A DNA stretch of 64,000 nt. It comes from Rhabdothermincola sediminis. Lineage in GTDB: Bacteria; Actinomycetota; Acidimicrobiia; Acidimicrobiales; Acidimicrobilacustridaceae. Location: contig NZ_JACFSZ010000014.1 of the NCBI RefSeq assembly GCF_014805525.1, positions 39,886-103,885 on the forward strand. Direction: 5' to 3'. This document shows, piece by piece, positions 41,741 to 49,300 of this stretch. Each line of letters begins with the position of its first letter. The first letter of the stretch is position 1. The translations under genes and the position numbers were made by a program. Below the pieces are notes generated by a model. That model was not told the origin of the DNA and searched no databases. It saw nothing but the letters and a program-made list of their open reading frames with translations.

Positions 41741-44133
41741 ACCAACTCCTCGACGGGCCGGGCCGTGTCACCCACGAGGCCGGCCCCCTTCCCACCCGCG
41801 GCCGCGACGCTGGCGACTCCCGACGGGGCGGGCAGGTCCGACTCCGTCGCAAGGCTCGGACGCCGCCGGGAACGGCCAGGTCGCAACGACGCCAGACTCA
41901 CACGAGCCAAGAACCGACGCCCGAACGGCAACCGGTCGAGGGCCGCAGCCGAGATCTCCTCGAGACGATCCCACACGTCCTGCAGGGTCTCTTCGGCAAT
42001 GGGTTGCGGCCCGAACATGGCAGCATCGATCTGCTCGGCCAAGTCTCCGGCGCCAGGGAGGCGCTCATCGACAACCGACAAGGCTTCGCGGCGGGTGAGG
42101 CGACCAGGCACCGACGCGCCCAGATCTCGCGCTCGGTCACAGGTCTCGAGCCACGCGCCGTTGAGCCGCTTCGCCGGCGAGCCGTTGGTCCGTCGCCTCC
42201 TGGCTCGCATCCATTTCGCGCCCATGATCACCACCGCGATCCCTATGACGACCGAGAGCGGGATGCCGGCGACCACCGCGACCTCGGCGAGGAACCGGAG
42301 CACCGAGGCCAACGGGCCCGACGCTGGTGAGGCCTGCGGCACAGGAGACTCCGCCAGTTCCTGGCTGATGTCAGGCATCGGGAGGTAAGTCGGCGGCGGA
42401 GGTTCCTGTTGATTCAGTTCCGTCTGCCTCGGCTGCGGCTGGGGCGCATCGGGAGGTCTGCGTTCCTTGTCGGGTGTCGGATAGAACGGGACCCACCCGA
42501 CGCCGTCGAACGCGATCTCAACCCAGGCGTCGACATCATCAGCGTGGACCTCGACCGTGCCGCTCCCCTTCGGTGCGAACCCCATGACGACCCGGGCAGG
42601 CAGGTCGACCGAGCGTGCGAACAACGCCATCGTGGCCGCATACTGCTCAGCGTTGCCCACCAGCCCGACCTTGTTGTCGAGGAACTGCTGGATCCGGACA
42701 AGGCTGTGCCCCGGGGGCGACTCGGACGTGGTCCCCCTCGTTTCGGTTCCTCCGTCACTGTAGTAGCCGGCTCGGAACGCTTCCTCGAGCATGGCCGCCT
42801 TCTCGTATGGCGTGGTCGCACCGGAAACGAACTGGCTCGCCCGCTGCCTGAGCTCGTCAGGCAGGTCGGGTATGGGTGGGAGCGAACCGGCGTTGGCAAC
42901 GCCGCGCGTCGCAAGCTGTCCCCGCTCGGGGACGGCAGAGAGGCGGGCGTCGAGCGAGTAGCGGTCACCCTGCTGGAGACGGATCGGGACCGCCCCGCTC
43001 GCGGTGTCGCGGTTGTAGCGGAACGACGATGCGAGGCTCGCCCCCCGGTCTCCGCGGAACCTGACCGAGCGGGTGGTGCCGACGGTCGGGAGCCAGACGT
43101 CGCTTCCGTCGCTCACGACCTCGGTATCGATCGAGGCTGCCTCCCCCGGCGGAGTGGGCAAGATCGCTTCACCCACCCGCTCGAACCGTCCTGACCCGGG
43201 TGCGGTCGGTCCGCCCACGACCCACACGACACCGTCGTAGGTGTCCATCGTGGCCAGTCGCAGCCTCGCACCTTCGGGCCAACCGGTGACCCGGAACAGC
43301 ACCTCGCCGGCTCGTTCCTCGAGACGATAGCGCCGGAAGGCCCCCAACGGGCTCGGCTCGTTGCGGGGGTCGAACGGGGGTTCGACCTGCTCGCGGAGCG
43401 CGAAACGGGCGGTGGGGTCGACGAACGGCAGATGGGTGCCGAACACCAGACCGATCAGGCTCACCACACCGAGCATCGCCACACCGGCCCCGAGCCGGTG
43501 CCAATGCACGGTCCCATCGGCGCTGCGCCGGGAGCGATTCGCCCGGACTGCACCCCAGCCGAGTGCGACCACGACGAACAGCGCGCCATCGAGCACGACC
43601 GATACCGGCTCGCTGGTGCCGAACGTGAAGCCCACCAGCATCGCGACGGCCGAGGGCAGGGCGGGGGCGAGGGCCCGGTCGGTGCCCCGCGCCAGGAGCA
43701 TGCCGATGGACCCCGCCGAGAACCCGCAGATGTAGGGCAGCATGCCCAACCCGCCGTCGGTCCCGAGCGGAGGCGAGGTGGTGAGCGAATCGACCCAGAC
43801 CTGCACCAGCGCCCGTCCCGCGGCCACGACCGAGGAAGGTGTCGGCAGCAACCTCGCCAGCGCGGCTCCCGGCACCGCCGGGCCTGCGAGCAGGAAGAAG
43901 CCCACGATCAGTGCGAACGCCACGACCAGGGGTGGGAAGCGGAATCGGATCGTGACCGCCACGATGGCGACGCCGGCAGCAGCCCCGAACACCCCGATGG
44001 CCAGGAAGGACACTCCGCCGTACGCATGCCACAGAGCGGTGAGAGCGAGAGCCGACAGCGAGACGGCTACGACTCCGTCCACGACCCCGTCGCGAGTCGA
44101 GCCACTGAGACGGAGGCGCCCCATGGTGGTCAT
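41737..44133 (-). CDS. Membrane transglutaminase-like protein with all three catalytic residues replaced
   Basis: 798 residues. Several N-terminal membrane helices (about 15-215), a long external region, then a transglutaminase-core (about 460-560), a membrane helix (about 625-650) and a cytoplasmic tail. In active relatives the core reads G-Y-C-E-Q/H-F-A, D-A-H-A-W-E and D-P-T; here it is LVGNAEQYAATM, DVDAWVEI and PFYPTPDK. So Cys, His and Asp are Ala, Asp and Tyr: the protein cannot act by the usual mechanism and is probably a structural or peptide-binding pseudo-enzyme. It overlaps DUF58 and PP2C by 4 bases at each side, the fixed order of PFNA-like clusters. Confidence 0.85.
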   Translation of the reverse strand: MTTMGRLRLSGSTRDGVVDGVVAVSLSALALTALWHAYGGVSFLAIGVFGAAAGVAIVAVTIRFRFPPLVVAFALIVGFFLLAGPAVPGAALARLLPTPSSVVAAGRALVQVWVDSLTTSPPLGTDGGLGMLPYICGFSAGSIGMLLARGTDRALAPALPSAVAMLVGFTFGTSEPVSVVLDGALFVVVALGWGAVRANRSRRSADGTVHWHRLGAGVAMLGVVSLIGLVFGTHLPFVDPTARFALREQVEPPFDPRNEPSPLGAFRRYRLEERAGEVLFRVTGWPEGARLRLATMDTYDGVVWVVGGPTAPGSGRFERVGEAILPTPPGEAASIDTEVVSDGSDVWLPTVGTTRSVRFRGDRGASLASSFRYNRDTASGAVPIRLQQGDRYSLDARLSAVPERGQLATRGVANAGSLPPIPDLPDELRQRASQFVSGATTPYEKAAMLEEAFRAGYYSDGGTETRGTTSESPPGHSLVRIQQFLDNKVGLVGNAEQYAATMALFARSVDLPARVVMGFAPKGSGTVEVHADDVDAWVEIAFDGVGWVPFYPTPDKERRPPDAPQPQPRQTELNQQEPPPPTYLPMPDISQELAESPVPQASPASGPLASVLRFLAEVAVVAGIPLSVVIGIAVVIMGAKWMRARRRRTNGSPAKRLNGAWLETCDRARDLGASVPGRLTRREALSVVDERLPGAGDLAEQIDAAMFGPQPIAEETLQDVWDRLEEISAAALDRLPFGRRFLARVSLASLRPGRSRRRPSLATESDLPAPSGVASVAAAGGKGAGLVGDTARPVEELV

Positions 44134-45338
44134 GCCAGCGACACCGACCAGGTCAGCCGGGGCAGATCCTCGAGCGCACCCACCCGCAGGAAGGGTCCCC
44201 GCTTGGTGTTCTGCAGCACCGACACTTCTCCCATCGCAGCCTCCACGATGACCGGGCGCACACCAGACCCAAGCCGCTCGGCGGCCTGGCGCATCGCCGC
44301 CCGGTCGGCTCTCGAGCCCGAGATGAGCACCACGACACTCGCCCCCACCAGAAGGTCGCGAGCCCGAGTGGCGATGGCGACCATGTCGGAGCTGTCGGCA
44401 CCCAACTCGAGGGAGGACAGCGCGTCGAGGAAGGAGGTACCCATGTGTGACGGCACCGCGCGGATGCCGGCGACACAGCTCACCTCCTGCTCGTCCGCGA
44501 TGGCTCGGAGGCCGAACGAGCCGAGGCTCGACACCGCGAGCTCGAACTCGTCCACAGTCGCATAGTCCCCGCCGCGCAGTGACAACAGAAGGCCGAGGTG
44601 TGCGCGACGGGTATCGACGAACTCGCGCACCATCAGCTTGCCGTCAGGTTGGCGAGCTGTCGTGCGCCAGTGGATGTGGCGGCGATCGTCACCGATCACG
44701 TACTCACGTAGTGTGTGGAAGGCGACGTCGCTCGGCGATCGCTCGTTGGTCGTCTCCCCTTCAAGGTCGCGCCGCCAGCCCGTGGTGAGCGAGCCGACCA
44801 GCACGGTCTTGGGGTGCACGAACAGCTGCTCCTCCCCCGTATACGTGACCTCGCGGCGGACCAGACCGAGGGGGTCGCCTTGGACCGAGCGCACCGGCCC
44901 CACCGGCACGATCGAGCGGCGGGAGGTGGCGATCACCACCAGGTCGTCGTAGGAGCCCTCGGCCGCGAGAGAGGGCACGTCGTGACGAGCCACTCCCTCA
45001 CCGATGCGGGTCTCGAGAGTCACCGGCATCGTGCGGCGCCCGACGATGTTGGTTGCCGTGACCTTGGTGGACGCCGGGTTCCCAACGACGACCCGGGGAG
45101 TGCCGAGCTCGAGCGCCACGCTGAGACCGGCACGGGAAGCGACCAGGAACGTCAGCCCGATCGCGAGCGAACTCGAGCACGCGACGCCCAACACCGCCAG
45201 CTCCGTCCAACCGGTCCGCCACGCGACCCCGAGGGCGACGACCCCGGTGACGGCCACGGCGCGACCGAGGGGGGTCACCGCCTCCCACACTGCCAGGCGC
45301 TGCGGCCCCGGCGCGCCCATCGCGTGGGGTCTGCTCAC
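44130..45338 (-). CDS. DUF58-domain membrane-associated protein
   Basis: 402 residues. Two hydrophobic segments (about 20-62) are followed by a soluble part with the DUF58 signature region DDRRHIHWRTTARQPDGKLMVREF, then a von Willebrand A-like domain (HLGLLLSLRGGDYATVDEFELAVSS). These proteins occur with MoxR ATPases as chaperone pairs that assemble or load metal and cofactors in envelope complexes. GTG start overlaps the MoxR stop (GTGA). Here it presumably helps to assemble or organise the surface complex containing the giant FN3 protein. Exact role unknown. Confidence 0.85.
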   Translation of the reverse strand: MSRPHAMGAPGPQRLAVWEAVTPLGRAVAVTGVVALGVAWRTGWTELAVLGVACSSSLAIGLTFLVASRAGLSVALELGTPRVVVGNPASTKVTATNIVGRRTMPVTLETRIGEGVARHDVPSLAAEGSYDDLVVIATSRRSIVPVGPVRSVQGDPLGLVRREVTYTGEEQLFVHPKTVLVGSLTTGWRRDLEGETTNERSPSDVAFHTLREYVIGDDRRHIHWRTTARQPDGKLMVREFVDTRRAHLGLLLSLRGGDYATVDEFELAVSSLGSFGLRAIADEQEVSCVAGIRAVPSHMGTSFLDALSSLELGADSSDMVAIATRARDLLVGASVVVLISGSRADRAAMRQAAERLGSGVRPVIVEAAMGEVSVLQNTKRGPFLRVGALEDLPRLTWSVSLA

Positions 45339-46306
45339 GCCACGCCACGCTCTGCAGGGGGAGCGACGTCGCTGAGGATCTTGTCGAGCAGCACGCTCAC
45401 CGAGCTGCCGGTGAATTCGGCGTCGGGTGTGAGCAGCACACGGTGGGCCAACACCGGAGCGACGAGATCCTTCACGTCGTCAGGGATGACGTACCCCCGC
45501 CCCTGGGCGAGGGCCCACGTCTTGGCGCATCGCACCAGAGCCATGCATCCCCGAGTCGACACGCCGAGCTTGGTGACCGGGGCTCGCCGGGTCTCCTCGG
45601 CAAGCTGGCTGACGTACGCCAGCACCGCCGTGTCGACGTGCACCGCCGCCGCCATGTCCGCCATCTGCTGCACGGCGTCAGCCGTGATCAGGGGCGGGAC
45701 GTTGGCGGCTCGATCGGTGATCGACGCATCGGCCAGGATGGCGATCGTCGTGTCGTGATCGGGATAGCCGAGGCTGGCACGCATCAGGAACCGGTCGAGC
45801 TGCGCCTCGGGTAGGGGGTAGACGCCCGCCTGCTCGACAGGATTCTGGGTGGCGATCACCATGAACGGCCGCCCAACGTCATGGCGCACCCCGTCCACGC
45901 TGACCCGACCCTCCTCCATCACCTCCAACAGCGCCGACTGGGTCTTCGGTGACGCCCGGTTGATCTCGTCCACCAGCACGATGGTGGCGAACACCGGGCC
46001 GGGGTGGAACTCGAACTCGCCGGTCCGCTGGTTGTAGATGGTCGCACCGGTGACGTCGGATGGCAGCAGGTCCGGGGTGAACTGGATGCGCGACCGAGTG
46101 CCCTGCACGGTGTTGGCGAGGGCTTTGGCCAGCGAGGTCTTCCCGGTGCCGGGCACATCCTCGAGCAACAGGTGCCCGCCCGACAGCAGACAGGTGAGGG
46201 CCAGCTCGACCGTTCGTCGCTTGCCGAGCAGGGCCCGCTCCACGTTCCTGGCCAGACTGTCGAACGTCTGGGCGAACCAACTGGCCTGTTCGGGTGTGAT
46301 GCTCAT
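45335..46306 (-). CDS. MoxR-family AAA+ ATPase
   Basis: 323 residues. Walker A VPGTGKTSLAKALA, Walker B LVDEINRASPKTQSALLEVMEE with the MoxR-typical Asn-Arg, sensor 1 VIATQNPVEQAGVYPLPEAQ and sensor 2 region near GVSTRGCMALVRCAK. MoxR proteins act as chaperones with VWA-domain partners, here the overlapping DUF58 protein. A strong ribosome site GAGGAG stands 6 bases before the ATG, so it can be translated independently after the 61-base gap from the giant gene. Confidence 0.94.
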   Translation of the reverse strand: MSITPEQASWFAQTFDSLARNVERALLGKRRTVELALTCLLSGGHLLLEDVPGTGKTSLAKALANTVQGTRSRIQFTPDLLPSDVTGATIYNQRTGEFEFHPGPVFATIVLVDEINRASPKTQSALLEVMEEGRVSVDGVRHDVGRPFMVIATQNPVEQAGVYPLPEAQLDRFLMRASLGYPDHDTTIAILADASITDRAANVPPLITADAVQQMADMAAAVHVDTAVLAYVSQLAEETRRAPVTKLGVSTRGCMALVRCAKTWALAQGRGYVIPDDVKDLVAPVLAHRVLLTPDAEFTGSSVSVLLDKILSDVAPPAERGVA

Positions 46307-46367
46307 GACTCTCCTCGTTGGTCAGGACAAGCCCGTCGCGGACGCGGCCCTGGCGCGCCGGGGCTGA

Positions 46368-49300
46368 TCAACAGGTTCGAACCCCCGACGGTGCGTGGTC
46401 GCTGCTTTCGATGACCGCGACCGGGATCCAGTAGCCGTCAGTCAGCCTCGCCCACCAAGTCCACCACTCTTCTTTTCCGTAGTTCTTTACGTTGTAAGAC
46501 GTGTCACTCTTGGCACAGGTGACCGCCACCGACGTGCCGTTCTCAAGCCAGAGCCCAGTCGGGCAATCTGGTCGTTGGATCCACCTCGGGTTGGTGGTCC
46601 CGGTCCGCTTGCACACTCCGCCCAGGATGTCGTCCTGGACGGTGCGGGTCACCCGATCGGTACTGGCACGGAAGGACTCGCACCGCGACACCCCTTGGGC
46701 GTTGGTGACGCAGAGCTGGAACGAATAGGAGCTCGAGGCGTACAGGTTCGAGGCCACGGCGACGGTCGAGCCGGCATCGCAACTGGCACTCCACCCTGCC
46801 GGTCCGTCCCCGGTGAGCGCGCACGTGCCCTGGCCGCCGCGCCAGGTCACAGCGAAGTCCTGCCTGATGCTGCTCGTGGTCGCGCTCACGCTCTGCAGCG
46901 AGATGCGAGGGTTGTTGTCCGGACGGAAGAGCGTCTCGCTGATCTGCGACGGAACGACTCCGTAGGTGTCCGTGTAACGGTTCACCCCGTGCAACCGGAA
47001 GGTGTACGAGGTCCCGAAATCGAGCGGGAACTCCGCCGAGGTGGTCGTACCGGGCAGGGTCAGCGTGCCGGTGCTGAAGCCCGGTGGCTGCGGGCTCACG
47101 GAGACCACGTAGGAGCTGACCCCCGCCGGGTCGCCGTTCGGGTTCGCTGCGGTCCAGCTCAGCGCGACCATCGCGACCTGGCCGGCGCCGGAGGTCTCCT
47201 GAGCGCGGAGGTTGCCCACCGCGCCCGGCGGGCCAGTCGGTCGCTCAGACTGGGCGACGCTCCATTCGGTGAAGGCAGGCCCGTACCACGCCCGCACCCT
47301 GATCGTGTACAGCGTGCCGTTCTGCAGGCCCGAGACGGACAGCGTTCGCGCGCTCCCGTCCGCCCACTCGGTCCGGGAGGTCGCGGTTCCACCGATCTGG
47401 AGCTCGTAGCGGTCGGCCGGGAGGTCGTTGTCCACCGGGGGTAGCCAGGCGACGTCGATCCGCTGGTCGTTGAACGTCAACGTGGGTGGTGGTGGTGCGC
47501 TGGGGACGGGTCGGAGCGCGGCCGACCACTCACTCCACTGCAACTCTTCGTACGCGGTGACGGCCCGATTCCACGCCGCGACACGGAACCGGTACGGCCG
47601 CCCGTTCTCGAGGCCGCCGACGAGGCAGGTCGTGTTCGGGCACTCTTGCATCATCCCGGTGTCGCTCTCCACCGAGTACTTCGTGATCGGGGCGCCGTTC
47701 GGGGAAGGTGCTCCCCAGCGCAGGCGGATCTGCCGTGATTCCTGCTGGCCGTCGCGCGACGGCGGCGCAGGCGCCGAAGGGCGGCCCACGACGTTGATAC
47801 GAGCCGTGGCTCGGCTGGCGCGATCAGGGTCGTTCGTCGCGTCGAGCACCTGGTAGGTCAGCTCGGCCGTGCCGAAGAATCCCGCCCCGGGGCTGAACTG
47901 CACTCGTCCTCCGCCCTCGACCTGCGCCGCACCACCCTTGGCGGCGAGCACCTCGACCCGGAGGCCCCGGCCGAGGGGGTCGATGTCGTTCGACGTGAGG
48001 TCGACCGTAACAGGCTTCTCCTGCAAGGTCTCGAACGTGTCGTCCACGGCGAGGGGGGGCGGCTGATCGTGACGACCGACCCGCACGGCAATCGTTCCTC
48101 GGACGCTTTCGGTGCCGTCAGTGACGGAGAGGGTCAGCTCGGCGGTCTCGCCGCGTGCATCATCCGTGACCGTCACCGTCAGCTTGCTGGCGTCGATCGA
48201 GGCCCGGATCTTCGCCGTCTGGCCTTGCAGATCGGAGAAACCATGACGATCGCCACGGTTCGGATCTTCCACCAGTGCGTCGAGATCGACTGATCGGCTG
48301 CCGCCCGCGGGGACCTCGACCGTGGTGGCGACGAGACGCGGGGGGAAGTTCCGGCCTTCCACCTCGACCACCACACCGAACACCGCGTCCGTTGTGCCAT
48401 CGAAGAGCCGAAACGCGAACCCGGCGTCGCGGCGTACATCCTGCTCAGCCGTGAAGACTGCCATCGTCTTCGAATCGTCGAGTCTCACGCTGCCGCCACG
48501 CGCCGCGAAGACTTCTGTGAGCGTCAGGCGAGTGCCGTCGAAGGCGGTGCAGTGATCGAGCACGGGCACCGTCACCGACTCCCCGGCGCGCAGCTTCACC
48601 GTCTGCAACTCGCACACCGGAGCGCGGTGCTCGAGGACCGGTACGAAGATCGCGGCCCGAGCGCTGGCGCCTCGGCCGTCGGTCACCTCGTAGACCACCA
48701 CGGTGGAGGTCTCGCCTGTCCGAATGCGGACCTGCCGGTTCGGTAGGACTTCGGCCTGATCACCGCCGGACACGATCCGCACGGACAACGATTCGACACC
48801 CCCATCGGGGTCAGAATCGTTCGCCAGGACGTCCACGTCGACCTGGGCACCACGGGGTTGGGGATCGACGAAGTCGTCTCGGGCGATCGGCGGATCGTTC
48901 GCCGGGTCGGCTTCGAGGAGCACGACCACCACCCCCCGGGCCGCTCCACCGCGACCATCGGTGACCGTGTAGCTGAACCCGACCTCACCGCGCTCGCCGC
49001 TCGGCGCGTGGTACACGAGCACGCCGGCGGCGACGTCGGCCTCGACCCGCCCGGTGCGTGGGGTCGACGGCGCGTCCTTCCCGTCGACCGCCAACACCAG
49101 AGGGTCACCATCGGGATCGGTGTCGTTGGCCAGCACCGAGATCGGAACCTTCGACCCGGCACGCACCTTGGCACGGTCGGGCACCGCCACGGGATTCGAG
49201 TTGCGCCCGGGGCGTTCGATGATGACGAGCCGAACTCGACCGGTTGCCTCCGCCCCTCTCGAGTCACGCACCCTGAAGGTGAAGCTGTCAGGTCCACTGG

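Noticed and set aside
41737..44133. Active protein-crosslinking transglutaminase
   Set aside because: Catalytic Cys, His and Asp positions are Ala, Asp and Tyr.
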